Assembly: GCA_965229715.1 (NCBI GenBank)
Contig: CBDDJL010000004.1
Coordinates: 806,001-870,000, forward strand
Direction: 5' to 3'
Source of the DNA: JAVJST01 sp965229715
GTDB lineage: Bacteria; Pseudomonadota; Alphaproteobacteria; Rhodospirillales; Casp-alpha2
DNA: 64,000 nt
The notes below the pieces were generated by a model. That model was not told where the DNA came from. It saw only the letters and a program-made list of their open reading frames with translations, and ran no database searches. Shown piece after piece: positions 42,155 through 50,531 of this stretch (position 1 is its first letter; each line of letters opens with the position of its first letter). The translations under genes were made by a program, and so were the position numbers.

Positions 42155-44182
42155 TTACGCCGCTTTCTCCGCCACGCCGGCGATGTCGTCCATGATGGCG
42201 TTGAGGTCGAAGTCCTTGGGCGTGTAGACCCGCGCCACGCCCGCCGCCATCAGCGCCTTGGCGTCCTCGTCCGGGATGATGCCGCCGACGACCACCGGCA
42301 CGTCGCCGACGCCACGCGCCCGCATGCGTTCCAGCACGTCGGTCACGAGCTGGATGTGGCTGCCCGACAGGATCGAGAGACCGACGACGTGCACGGCCTC
42401 CTGCAGCGCGGCCTCGGCGATTTGGTCGGGGGTCAGACGGATGCCTTCGTAGATGACCTCCATGCCGGCGTCGCGGGCGCGCACGGCGATCTGCTCGGCG
42501 CCGTTGGAGTGGCCGTCGAGGCCGGGCTTGCCGACGAGGATCTTGAGCCGCTCGCCAAGCTTGGCCGAGACCGCCTCGACCCGCGCGCGCAGATCTTCGA
42601 TATCGGATTTGCCGGTCGACGACGCGCCCTGCACGCCTGTCGGGGCGCGGTATTCGCCGAAAATATCTCTAAGGGCTTGGCCCCACTCGCCCGTCGTAAC
42701 GCCGGCGTGGGCGCAGGCAATGGACGGCTCCATGATGTTGTCGCCGTTCGTTGCCGCCGCTTTGAGGGCGGCCAGCGCTTCGGCGACGGCGCTATCGTCG
42801 CGCTGCGCCCGCCAGGTCTGCAACCGCTCGATCTGTTCGGCTTCGGCCGAGGCATCGACGGAAAGGAAGCTGCCGGCCCCGGTCGTCAACGGACTGGCCT
42901 CGGTTTCCGTGTACTTGTTGACGCCGACCACGGTCATGTCGCCGCGTTCGATGGCGGCGAGCCGTTCGGCGTTCGATTCGACGAGCGCGCGCTTCATGTA
43001 GCTCTGCTCGACGGCGATCACGGCCCCGCCCATGTCGTCGATGGCGCCGAGTTCGGCCAACGCTTCGGCCTTCAGCGCCGCGACCTTGGCCTCGATCTCG
43101 GCGCTGCCGTCGAAGATGTCGCCGTATTCCAGCAAATCGGTTTCGAAAGCGACGATCTGCTGCAGCCGGAGCGACCACTGCTGATCCCACGGGCGCGGCA
43201 AACCGAGCGCCTCGTTCCAGGCCGGCAACTGCACGGCACGGGCCCGCGCGTTCTTCGACAGCACGACGGCGAGCATTTCGAGCAGGATGCGGTAGACATT
43301 GTTTTCCGGCTGCTGCTCGGTGAGACCGAGGCTGTTGACCTGCACGCCGTAGCGGAACCGCCGCATCTTTTCATCCGCGACGCCATAGCGATCGCGCGTG
43401 ATGTCGTTCCAGAGTTCGGTGAACGCGCGCATTTTGCAAAGTTCCGTCACGAACCGGATACCGGCGTTGACGAAGAAGCTGATGCGCCCGACCACGGTGG
43501 CGAACTCCGCGTCCGGCACCTGGCCCGAGGCCTTGACCGCGTCGAGCACGGCGATGGCCGTGGCCAGCGCGAACGCCAGTTCCTGGGCCGGCGTCGCGCC
43601 GGCCTCCTGCAGATGGTACGAGCACACGTTGACCGGGTTCCACTTCGGGCATTCCCTGTAGGTGAACGCAATGGTGTCGGCGATCAGCCGCAGGCTCGGC
43701 CCCGGCGGGAAGATGTAGGTGCCGCGCGAGAGATACTCCTTGATGATGTCGTTCTGCACCGTGCCGGCGAGGTCGGCGCGCGCCACGCCCTGGCGTTCGG
43801 CGGCCGCGATATAGAGCGCCAGCAGCCAAGCGGCCGGTGCGTTGATGGTCATCGACGTGTTCATGTCGCCGAGCGGAATGCCGTCGAACAAGGTCTCCAT
43901 GTCGCCGAGGTGGCTGATCGGCACGCCGACCTTGCCGACCTCGCCGCGCGCCAACGAATGATCGGAATCGTAACCGGTCTGGGTCGGCAGATCGAAAGCG
44001 ACCGAGAGCCCGGTCTGCCCCTTCGTCAGGTTCGAACGATACAACGCATTCGATTCGGCGGCGGACGAATGGCCCGAGTACGTCCGGAACAGCCAGGGTC
44101 TGTCCTTCGGCCGCGGCCCGGATGCGGTCCGATTCTGTTGCGCCGCACCCTGTTTTTTCGCGTCTGCGTTCTCGCCGCTCAT
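42155..44182 (-). CDS. ecm: ethylmalonyl-CoA mutase (MeaA-type)
   Basis: A 675-residue single-chain acyl-CoA mutase converting ethylmalonyl-CoA to methylsuccinyl-CoA with adenosylcobalamin. The N-terminal catalytic barrel starts RPWLFRTYSGHSSAAESNALYRSNL, as in MeaA. FDLPTQTGYDSDH and the GDMNTSMTINAPA segment are substrate-binding hallmarks. The C-terminal B12 domain has PGLDGHSNGAEQIA, with cobalamin-binding histidine, and VHVVGLSILSGSH. It is shorter than methylmalonyl-CoA mutase and groups with MeaA by sequence text. Beside ccr and mcd this name is well supported. It is divergent from ccr. Confidence 0.93.
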   Translation of the reverse strand: MSGENADAKKQGAAQQNRTASGPRPKDRPWLFRTYSGHSSAAESNALYRSNLTKGQTGLSVAFDLPTQTGYDSDHSLARGEVGKVGVPISHLGDMETLFDGIPLGDMNTSMTINAPAAWLLALYIAAAERQGVARADLAGTVQNDIIKEYLSRGTYIFPPGPSLRLIADTIAFTYRECPKWNPVNVCSYHLQEAGATPAQELAFALATAIAVLDAVKASGQVPDAEFATVVGRISFFVNAGIRFVTELCKMRAFTELWNDITRDRYGVADEKMRRFRYGVQVNSLGLTEQQPENNVYRILLEMLAVVLSKNARARAVQLPAWNEALGLPRPWDQQWSLRLQQIVAFETDLLEYGDIFDGSAEIEAKVAALKAEALAELGAIDDMGGAVIAVEQSYMKRALVESNAERLAAIERGDMTVVGVNKYTETEASPLTTGAGSFLSVDASAEAEQIERLQTWRAQRDDSAVAEALAALKAAATNGDNIMEPSIACAHAGVTTGEWGQALRDIFGEYRAPTGVQGASSTGKSDIEDLRARVEAVSAKLGERLKILVGKPGLDGHSNGAEQIAVRARDAGMEVIYEGIRLTPDQIAEAALQEAVHVVGLSILSGSHIQLVTDVLERMRARGVGDVPVVVGGIIPDEDAKALMAAGVARVYTPKDFDLNAIMDDIAGVAEKAA

Positions 44183-44239
44183 GTTTAATCCCCGGATTGG
44201 TGCATAATTGGCATTTATATGCTTTTACAGCCCAAAAAA

Positions 44240-44254
44240 CGTAATTTTATTACG
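44240..44254. promoter_or_regulatory. palindromic operator candidate in the ecm-ccr spacer
   Basis: CGTAAT-TTT-ATTACG is a perfect 6-3-6 palindrome in the AT-rich divergent spacer (44183-44380). A second looser repeat, GCATA...TATGC, lies at about 44201-44222. Position between the divergent promoters suits a regulator controlling both ecm and ccr, possibly the TetR protein encoded beyond ecm. Confidence 0.5.
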
Positions 44255-44380
44255 ATTTATATGTCCAATGTTGAATAATCTGTCATATCGGTGTTTTTTG
44301 TGCATTGCAATATGTTTGTGCGCCCGCTAACGTCGAAAGCAATCGCAGCACAGCTTACACCGTCACGCAGGGGAAAGATC

Positions 44381-45661
44381 ATGAGCGAAGCCGCTGAAGT
44401 CGTCGAACTGTTTCCGGGCCAGGTCGAAAAGGACCTCTATGAACTGGGCGAGATTCCGCCGCTCGGCCATGTGCCGAAGCAGATGTACGCCTGGGCCATC
44501 CGTCAGGAGCGCCACGGCGAGCCGAATTCGGCCATGCAGGTCGAGGTCGTCGACACGCCGGAACTCGACAGCCACGACATTCTGGTCATGGTGATGGCGG
44601 CGGGCGTCAACTACAACGGCGTCTGGGCATCACTCGGCAAGCCGATTTCCCCGTTCGACTATCACAAGGCCGAGTACCACATCGCCGGTTCCGACGCGTC
44701 GGGCATCGTCTGGGCGGTCGGCTCCAAGGTGAAGCGTTTCAAGGTCGGCGACGAAGTCGTCGTGCACTGCAATCAGGACGACGGCGACGACGAGGAATGC
44801 AACGGCGGCGATCCGATGTTCTCGACGTCCCAGCGCATCTGGGGCTACGAGACGCCGGACGGCTCGTTCGCCCAGTTCTGCCGCGTGCAGGACCGTCAGT
44901 GCATGTCGCGCCCGCGTCACCTGACCTGGGAAGAGAGCGCGTGCTACACGCTGACGCTGGCAACCGCCTACCGCATGCTGTTCGGCCACCGCCCGCACAT
45001 CCTGCGGCCGGGTCACAACGTGCTGGTGTGGGGCGCTTCGGGCGGTCTCGGCTCCTTCGCAGTGCAGCTCTGCGCCGTTTCCGGCGCCAACGCGATCGGC
45101 GTGATCTCGGACGAATCGAAGCGCGACTTCGTGATGAACCTCGGCGCCAAGGCCGTGATCAACCGCAACGACTTCAACTGCTGGGGCCAGCTACCGGAAG
45201 TGAACGGCGAAGGCTTCGGCGATTACATGAAGGCGACCCGCGAGTTCGGCAAGGCCATCTGGGCGATCACCGGCAAGGGCAACGACGTCGACTTTGTGTT
45301 CGAGCATCCGGGCGAGGCGACCTTCCCGGTCAGTTGCAACATCGTCAAACGCGGCGGCATGGTCGTGTTCTGCGCCGGCACCACCGGTTACAACCTGACC
45401 ATGGACGCGCGCTTCGTGTGGATGCGCCAGAAGCGGATTCAGGGCAGCCACTTCGCCAACCTGAAACAGGCGTCCCAGGCCAACCAGCTCGTGATCGAAC
45501 GACGCCTCGACCCGTGCATGTCGGAAGTGTTCTCGTGGGACGACATCCCCGAAGCGCACATGAAGATGATGCGCAACGAGCACAAGCCCGGCAACATGGC
45601 CGTGCTGGTCCAGGCCAAGCGCCCCGGCCGGCGCACCGTCGAGGACTGCATCGAGGGGTGA
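44381..45661 (+). CDS. ccr: crotonyl-CoA carboxylase/reductase
   Basis: A 426-residue medium-chain dehydrogenase/reductase that carboxylates crotonyl-CoA with NADPH to (2S)-ethylmalonyl-CoA. LGHVPKQMYAWAIRQERHGEPNSAMQVEVVDTPELDS is the Ccr opening. HKAEYHIAGSDASGIVWAVGSKVKRFKVGDEVVVHCNQ and the Rossmann motif VWGASGGLGSFAVQLC follow. ATG 44381 is preceded by CAGGGGAAAGATC, preferred over the upstream ATG 44291. The stop overlaps the next GTG by GTGA. This is the diagnostic gene of the ethylmalonyl-CoA pathway for acetyl-CoA assimilation. Confidence 0.96.
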   Translation: MSEAAEVVELFPGQVEKDLYELGEIPPLGHVPKQMYAWAIRQERHGEPNSAMQVEVVDTPELDSHDILVMVMAAGVNYNGVWASLGKPISPFDYHKAEYHIAGSDASGIVWAVGSKVKRFKVGDEVVVHCNQDDGDDEECNGGDPMFSTSQRIWGYETPDGSFAQFCRVQDRQCMSRPRHLTWEESACYTLTLATAYRMLFGHRPHILRPGHNVLVWGASGGLGSFAVQLCAVSGANAIGVISDESKRDFVMNLGAKAVINRNDFNCWGQLPEVNGEGFGDYMKATREFGKAIWAITGKGNDVDFVFEHPGEATFPVSCNIVKRGGMVVFCAGTTGYNLTMDARFVWMRQKRIQGSHFANLKQASQANQLVIERRLDPCMSEVFSWDDIPEAHMKMMRNEHKPGNMAVLVQAKRPGRRTVEDCIEG

Positions 45662-45876
45662 GCCCCGCAGGCACCACGGGCCGGAACGACGACGTTTCGC
45701 GTCAGGCGTTGCGCGACCTGAGTCACGCCGCCGGCACCGGCGGCGTCGACGACGACCGCATGACGGCGACGCCGAGCGGCAAGGCGCCGTCGCCGGTCAA
45801 GGTCCTCGTCGGCTTCCTGATCGTCGTCGCGGCGATTACCGCCTTCGCCGTCTGGGCGCAGGGCAAATTGGGTTAG
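45658..45876 (+). CDS. small single-pass membrane protein in the ccr-mcd operon
   Basis: A 72-residue frame from GTG 45658 to TAG 45876. The N-terminal 46 residues are hydrophilic (SPAGTTGRNDDVSRQALRDL..), and residues 47-67 (PVKVLVGFLIVVAAITAFAVWAQ) form one transmembrane helix near the C-terminus. The GTG overlaps the ccr TGA as GTGA, like other coupled genes here, and mcd starts 27 bases after its stop. No function is known. It could anchor a pathway enzyme or be a tail-anchored small protein. Confidence 0.6.
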   Translation: MSPAGTTGRNDDVSRQALRDLSHAAGTGGVDDDRMTATPSGKAPSPVKVLVGFLIVVAAITAFAVWAQGKLG

Positions 45877-45902
45877 AACGCAGTAAACGAGGAACGGAAC
45901 AC

Positions 45903-47597
45903 ATGGACGGGGCCATGCCGGATGCAACCAAAGACACCATCATCCTCGACGACCTGACCGGTCTGGCGAACGAGGCCGTCGAGAAAGCCGACACCCTGCT
46001 CGATTGCGCACGCCGCCATCTGTCGGATCGTGTCGCCCCCGGCGGCCGCGTCGACGGCGCCGCGCTCGAGGCCGACCAGTTCGCCGCGCACGGCTTCGCC
46101 TGGATGGCGACCTACGTCGAGGCGCTGCGCCAGATGGCGGGATGGGCCGAGCGGCTTGAGGCCGAGGGCAAGTTCGGCGAGACGGAACACCTCATCCTGC
46201 AACTGGGTTTTTCGGAATACCTCGCCCAGCTTTACGGCGGCATCGCGATTTCTCAGGTCGAGACCGTGCGGCCCCGCGACCTCGGCGTCACATCGAAGGA
46301 AACCCACGCGTTCTTCAAGGGTGCGGTGAAGACCCTGATCACGGAAAACGATGCGGCACGCGCGCGGATCGCGCTGGCGGCGCGTATCGAGGACGCCATC
46401 GACGACGGCAACTACGGTGCGCTGGCGCTCGACGACGACACGCTCGATATGATCCGCGATCAGTTCCGCCGGTTTTCCGACGAACAGGTCGTGCCGCACG
46501 CCCACGAATGGCACCTGCAGGACGAATTGATCCCCCTACCCGTGGTCGAGCAGATGGCGGAGATGGGCGTGTTCGGCCTCACCGTGCCGGAGGAATGGGG
46601 CGGACTGGGCCTCTCCAAAACCGCCATGTGCGTCGTCACCGAGGAACTGTCGCGCGGTTACATCGGCGTCGGCTCGCTCGGCACGCGCTCCGAAATCGCC
46701 GCCGAACTGATCCGCCTCGGCGGCACCGAGGCGCAGAAGGAACACTACCTGCCGAAGATCGCAACGGGCGAGATCCTGCCGACCGCGGTCTTCACCGAAC
46801 CCAACACGGGCTCCGATCTCGGCAGCTTGCGGACCCGCGCCGAGCGCGACGGCGATGCCTACAGGGTCACCGGCAACAAGACCTGGATCACCCACGCCGC
46901 GCGCTCCGACCTGATGACGCTGCTGGCTCGCACGAACCCGGACGAGGCCGGCTATCGCGGCCTTTCCATGTTTCTCGCCGAAAAGCCGCGCGGTACGGAC
47001 AACGACCCGTTCCCCGCCGACGGCATGTCGGGCGGCGAGATCCGCGTGCTCGGCTATCGCGGCATGAAGGAATACGACCTGCGATTCGAGGGTTTCGAGG
47101 TGCCGGCCGCGAACCTCCTGGGCGAGGAAGAGGGCCAGGGCTTCAAGCAACTCATGGCGACGTTCGAGAGCGCCCGCATCCAGACGGCGGCAAGGGCGGT
47201 GGGCGTCGCCCAGTGCGCCATGGAACTCGGCCACCGCTATGCCAAAGACCGCATCCAGTTCGGCAAGCCGATCTACGGCTTCCCGCGCATCGGCGGCAAG
47301 CTCGCGTGGATGGCCGTCGAGACCATGATGGCGCGGCAGTTGACCTACTTCGCCGGGCGCGAGCGCGATTCTGACCGGCGCTGCGACATCGAGGCCGGCA
47401 TGGCCAAGCTGCTGGCCGCCCGCGTGGCGTGGTCGAACGCCGACAACGCGCTGCAGATCCACGGCGGCAACGGCTACGCGCTGGAGTTCCCGATCAGCCG
47501 CGTGCTGTGCGACGCCCGCATCCTCAACATCTTCGAGGGCGCGGCGGAGATCCAGAGCCACGTGATTGCGAGAGGGTTGCTCAGCAACCGGAACTAA
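45903..47597 (+). CDS. mcd: (2S)-methylsuccinyl-CoA dehydrogenase
   Basis: A 564-residue acyl-CoA dehydrogenase with the extra N-terminal domain (about 165 residues) characteristic of Mcd. It oxidises methylsuccinyl-CoA to mesaconyl-CoA using FAD and electron-transferring flavoprotein. GVFGLTVPEEWGGLGLSK, ILPTAVFTEPNTGSDLGSLRTRA and KTWITHAARSD form the substrate/FAD region, ALQIHGGNGYALEFPISRVL the C-terminus. ATG 45903 follows a GAGGAACGGAACAC site. It lies behind ccr, completing three of the key ethylmalonyl-CoA pathway steps. Its 3' end overlaps ccdB by 4 bp. Confidence 0.94.
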   Translation: MDGAMPDATKDTIILDDLTGLANEAVEKADTLLDCARRHLSDRVAPGGRVDGAALEADQFAAHGFAWMATYVEALRQMAGWAERLEAEGKFGETEHLILQLGFSEYLAQLYGGIAISQVETVRPRDLGVTSKETHAFFKGAVKTLITENDAARARIALAARIEDAIDDGNYGALALDDDTLDMIRDQFRRFSDEQVVPHAHEWHLQDELIPLPVVEQMAEMGVFGLTVPEEWGGLGLSKTAMCVVTEELSRGYIGVGSLGTRSEIAAELIRLGGTEAQKEHYLPKIATGEILPTAVFTEPNTGSDLGSLRTRAERDGDAYRVTGNKTWITHAARSDLMTLLARTNPDEAGYRGLSMFLAEKPRGTDNDPFPADGMSGGEIRVLGYRGMKEYDLRFEGFEVPAANLLGEEEGQGFKQLMATFESARIQTAARAVGVAQCAMELGHRYAKDRIQFGKPIYGFPRIGGKLAWMAVETMMARQLTYFAGRERDSDRRCDIEAGMAKLLAARVAWSNADNALQIHGGNGYALEFPISRVLCDARILNIFEGAAEIQSHVIARGLLSNRN

Positions 47598-47899
47598 AGC
47601 CCGGACATGATCATGTCCACCGCTCTTGTCACATCGAGCGACCGGTCGGCGACCGAACCGACGACCCGGCCGAGATTTTGCCGTTTCGTGCCGACGATCT
47701 CGGGCGCCGACAGAAAGTACGACTCGGTTTCGAAGCGAATCACGGGATGTAGCGTATCGAGAGGACTCGAAACGTCGTTCGCCGATCGGAGCGGGATAAC
47801 GACGCGCGTCGCCAGATGTGAGAGAAAGTCCGACTGGATATCCGCGACGTAGCGAATGTTTCCGGCGCCGCGCCATTCATGAATATCGTACTGCGCCAT
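47594..47899 (-). CDS. ccdB: CcdB family toxin (type II TA)
   Basis: A 101-residue gyrase-inhibitor-type toxin. YVADIQSDFLSHLATRVVIPLRS and the C-terminal GSVADRSLDVTRAVDMIMSGL follow the CcdB pattern, in which the final helix contacts DNA gyrase subunit A. It lies 8 bases downstream of ccdA and would be made less efficiently than its antitoxin. The C-terminal W-G-I ending of F-plasmid CcdB is here SGL, so activity on gyrase is uncertain. It converges on mcd. Confidence 0.9.
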   Translation of the reverse strand: MAQYDIHEWRGAGNIRYVADIQSDFLSHLATRVVIPLRSANDVSSPLDTLHPVIRFETESYFLSAPEIVGTKRQNLGRVVGSVADRSLDVTRAVDMIMSGL

Positions 47900-47907
47900 G
47901 GCGCCGC

Positions 47908-48141
47908 TCAGAAGGTCCGCGCCTGGTCGCCGAATGATCCCTCATTCTCGATCAGTTCGTTGTACTGCTCGATCGCGTCGGCGTTGTCTTTCAGCCACTT
48001 GGCGCGTTTCGCCGCCGCGACGCGTTCTCGCAGACCTTCCTCGAAGACCCGGGACAGATTGATCCCGAGCGCCTTGGCTTCGGCGACCAACGCCGCGTCG
48101 GCGGAGACGTTGGTGGGTTTCTTGGTCTTTGTAACAGCCAT
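47908..48141 (-). CDS. ccdA: CcdA family antitoxin (type II TA)
   Basis: A 77-residue protein. The N-terminal half KPTNVSADAALVAEAKALGINLSRVFEEGL is a ribbon-helix-helix DNA-binding domain. The C-terminal half, with KWLKDNADAIEQYNELIENEGSFGDQ, is the disordered toxin-neutralising tail typical of CcdA. It neutralises CcdB and autorepresses the operon with it. The ATG at 48139-48141 lies 3 bases from a perfect 30-bp palindrome, the probable operator. Confidence 0.93.
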   Translation of the reverse strand: MAVTKTKKPTNVSADAALVAEAKALGINLSRVFEEGLRERVAAAKRAKWLKDNADAIEQYNELIENEGSFGDQARTF

Positions 48142-48144
48142 GAT

Positions 48145-48174
48145 GCACCTTATTTATGCGCATAAATAAGGTGC
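48145..48174. promoter_or_regulatory. perfect 30-bp palindrome, ccdAB operator candidate
   Basis: Arms GCACCTTATTTATGC (48145-48159) and GCATAAATAAGGTGC (48160-48174) are exactly complementary with no spacer. It starts three bases upstream of the ccdA start codon and overlaps an AAGGTG ribosome-binding site. An RHH antitoxin dimer would bind such a symmetric site. If it is transcribed, the 15-bp stem would also hide the ribosome-binding site. Confidence 0.88.
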
Positions 48175-48224
48175 AATAAATAACACTCAGTGGTTTTGAA
48201 CGCAATTCGGACTCCGCCCCCACC

Positions 48225-48305
48225 CGTCATGCCCGGACTTGATCCGGGCATCCACGAGGATCAAGAACAAAGACGTGGATGGCCGGGTCACGCCCGGCCA
48301 TGACG
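48225..48305. repeat. 81-bp nested inverted-repeat element
   Basis: Outer arms CGTCATG (48225-48231) and CATGACG (48299-48305) enclose CCCGG/CCGGG repeats, and an inner stem CCACG...CGTGG. This is the GTCATGCCCGG-type palindromic element common in alphaproteobacterial intergenic DNA. It separates ccdA from the exported protein at 48366. Confidence 0.75.
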
Positions 48306-48365
48306 ATAAGGCCAATGCTCTCGACTATCGATTGAACCCACGCCTGCCGGTGCTACCCTGTTGGC

Positions 48366-49295
48366 ATGATCAACAGAGTCCTGATTGTCGCGTTCATTGC
48401 CCTGATCCTGGCAGACCGACCGGTCAGCGCTAGCGATCTCCGCGCCGAGTTCGAGGCCTTGAAAGCCCAGGTCGAACAGGGCATCGGCGGCTACACCGGC
48501 CCGGTCGAACCGATCACAGAACCGATCAAGCTAGAATACGGATCGCACATCCCCTCGAGCGTTCTGATCAGAAAATACCTGATAACTTTGGGATCAGGTG
48601 ACTGGGCCGGTCTATCGGATGTGGCTGGAGTGAGATTCCGAGCCGTGGTCGAAACTGTTCGAAACAATTCTGACAAACTAACGCTGAAGATAGGCGTGGA
48701 AGACCTAACGATCGAACACCGCAATGACATGGTAGAGATCACCGATTCCGATTATCTACCTTCTGCCAAAAGTTTGACCTTCCAATTCGACAGCCACGGT
48801 CGCCGAAATCCCCCAGACAAGTCGGTAGGAGCTCCAACGTCATCGGTCCGAGATGTCGAAGCCGTACGCGAATTTGTCCAGAATGCGGCAGAGGAACTCG
48901 CTCCACCTAGCGTTCTACTCATTAACACAGGCACCCAAGGCGCAGTTATCTTTCCTTCTGTGGTCGGTCAACGAACTGTTTATTCCTCTTACGGCGTCGC
49001 GGGCGGCAAACAACCGACGCTCCGCGGGCAAACTAAATGTGGTGCAAGAACGTGTCTTGTCATCGAGATCGATGAAAACTTCACGAAACATGCTGATGCA
49101 GATGACATCTACAGCAAGAACGCGCGAGCGTGGATAAAAGGACATTACGTAATGGATACAGACAATCTTCGAATTTATTCTGGAAGGCTTCTGTTTGCAT
49201 CTGGTTCATATCTCGATGCTGCCCATATAGCCAATCGAGATATTTCAGGAGAACTCTGGGGCGTCGAATTTATCGACATTTCACCAGCACCGTAG
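48366..49295 (+). CDS. exported protein of unknown function
   Basis: A 309-residue protein with signal peptide MINRVLIVAFIALILADRPVSA, followed by SDLRAEFEALKAQVEQ, a short helical stretch. The body is mainly beta-strand-like with no recognised motif; two cysteines at GQTKCGARTCLVIEI could form a disulfide. Base composition is lower in GC than neighbouring genes. It is flanked by repeat elements at 48225-48305 and 49497-49565, consistent with an accessory gene acquired separately. It probably acts in the periplasm. I do not recognise a family. Confidence 0.65.
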   Translation: MINRVLIVAFIALILADRPVSASDLRAEFEALKAQVEQGIGGYTGPVEPITEPIKLEYGSHIPSSVLIRKYLITLGSGDWAGLSDVAGVRFRAVVETVRNNSDKLTLKIGVEDLTIEHRNDMVEITDSDYLPSAKSLTFQFDSHGRRNPPDKSVGAPTSSVRDVEAVREFVQNAAEELAPPSVLLINTGTQGAVIFPSVVGQRTVYSSYGVAGGKQPTLRGQTKCGARTCLVIEIDENFTKHADADDIYSKNARAWIKGHYVMDTDNLRIYSGRLLFASGSYLDAAHIANRDISGELWGVEFIDISPAP

Positions 49296-49496
49296 ACGAG
49301 AGATCGGTCCACGTCCCAATCACGATTGTCCTCTCCCGCCTCACGCAGCAGTATTGGCATCCGGTGAGAAATTTGACGTCGCCCGACTTTCCTTTTCCAC
49401 AGAAACCTTGATCAACGTGAACATTGTTTGCGCCACTTGTTTATATGCTTCAATGATCAATATGGTCGCCCCTTAGGTGAAGAACCGCACCACTTC

Positions 49497-49565
49497 CGTC
49501 ATTCCCGCGCAGGCGGGAATCCAGTCACGCCGTTGTTCTGGACTCCCGCTTTAGCGGGAGTGACG
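49497..49565. repeat. 69-bp cloverleaf-like palindromic element
   Basis: Outer stem CGTCA (49497-49501)/TGACG (49561-49565). Arm one ATTCCCGC-GCAG-GCGGGAAT, a middle TCCAG...CTGGA stem, and arm two ACTCCCGC-TTTA-GCGGGAGT. The nested arms give a cross-shaped fold. It ends 8 bases before the ATG of the hydrolase at 49574, so it would form part of that leader. A common CGTCATTCCCGC-type dispersed element. Confidence 0.75.
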
Positions 49566-49573
49566 ATGTTTGG

Positions 49574-50383
49574 ATGATGCTTCAACGTCTTGCGATCTTG
49601 CTATTCGCCCTCCTCCTCACCACCCCGGCATCCTCGGAATCTCTGGGCGCCGAGTGGCACGACATCGTCGTGCAACCGACGTACGGCGAGCCGGTCACGA
49701 TCCGGGGCGCGTTGCATGTACCCGCCAAGGAGACCCACGGCGACGGCCCGTTCCCCGCCGTCGTCATGATGCACGGCTGCGCCGGGCTGACGCAGATCGT
49801 CGGCTACGGGCTCGAAGATCATGCTGCGTTCCTGAATGAGCGCGGATTCGCTGCGTTGATCCTCGATTCGTTCGGTCCGCGCGGCCTTGAAGGCGGCGAG
49901 GTCTGCGACACGATCCCGGCCCTGACTCGCGCCCGCTACACGCGGGCCTACGATGCCTACGGGGCGCACGCATTTCTGGCGGCGCGCGCGGACATCGACG
50001 GCGCCAACGTCTTCCTGATGGGCCAGAGCAACGGCGGCGGCGTCGCGGTCGACCAGGCATTCGACGAGGACACGCCGTACCGCGCTATTACTGCCTTTTA
50101 TCCCTGGTGCGGCTCGTTTCCGGGAACCGTGCTCAACGCTCCGCTGCTGGTGCTGTCGGGGTCGGCCGACGACTGGACGCCACCCGCCGGCTGTGTTGGC
50201 CAGATCGGCCTCATTACCGGCGCGGCGTATGACGTCGAGATTTACGACGGTGCGCACCACAGCTTCGATCTGCCCATGGGCATCCGGACCTACAAGGGCC
50301 ACACCGTCGGCGGCGACAAGGCCGCGACAAAGGCGGCGCGGGCGCGGATGATCGCGTTCTTCCGCGATCATATGGCGGAGTAA
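49574..50383 (+). CDS. exported dienelactone hydrolase family protein
   Basis: A 269-residue alpha/beta hydrolase with signal peptide MMLQRLAILLFALLLTTPASS. The nucleophile motif is GQSNGG, with serine, and the oxyanion region is VVMMHGCAGLT. Catalytic acid and histidine lie in LSGSADDWTPP and YDGAHHSFDL. DLH-like proteins with this HGCAG motif are frequent exported esterases of unknown substrate. Cysteines in GGEVCDT, WCGSF and PAGCVG may form disulfides. Two ATGs in tandem begin the gene. Followed by repeat copy B. Confidence 0.82.
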   Translation: MMLQRLAILLFALLLTTPASSESLGAEWHDIVVQPTYGEPVTIRGALHVPAKETHGDGPFPAVVMMHGCAGLTQIVGYGLEDHAAFLNERGFAALILDSFGPRGLEGGEVCDTIPALTRARYTRAYDAYGAHAFLAARADIDGANVFLMGQSNGGGVAVDQAFDEDTPYRAITAFYPWCGSFPGTVLNAPLLVLSGSADDWTPPAGCVGQIGLITGAAYDVEIYDGAHHSFDLPMGIRTYKGHTVGGDKAATKAARARMIAFFRDHMAE

Positions 50384-50392
50384 GCCCGCAGC

Positions 50393-50531
50393 CTAGATCG
50401 GATCACGTTTTGACGGAAACACGGGGTGTTTCGTCAAAACGTGTGAATCCGATCGATTCTTAAGACGTAGAGCAGATTCACATGTTTTGCGGATCGCAAA
50501 AGCGATTCCGACAAAACATGATCTGCTCTAG
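50393..50531. repeat. 139-bp dispersed intergenic element, copy B
   Basis: The element runs from CTAGATCGGATCACG to GATCTGCTCTAG. Its reverse complement matches 15651-15789 over the full length with scattered differences. It contains two hairpins (GATCACGTTTTGAC...GTCAAAACGTG and GATTCACATGTTTTG...CAAAACATGATC). As in copy A, the terminal CTAG provides the TAG stop of the neighbouring minus-strand gene, here the DUF2235 gene. Confidence 0.8.

Noticed and set aside
42137..44188. A 683-codon plus-strand frame covering ecm
   Set aside because: It mirrors the ecm gene and shows no domain. The minus strand contains complete mutase and B12 motifs.
48225..50531. CRISPR-like repeat array
   Set aside because: The repeats are different palindromic elements at irregular distances, without uniform spacers or cas genes.
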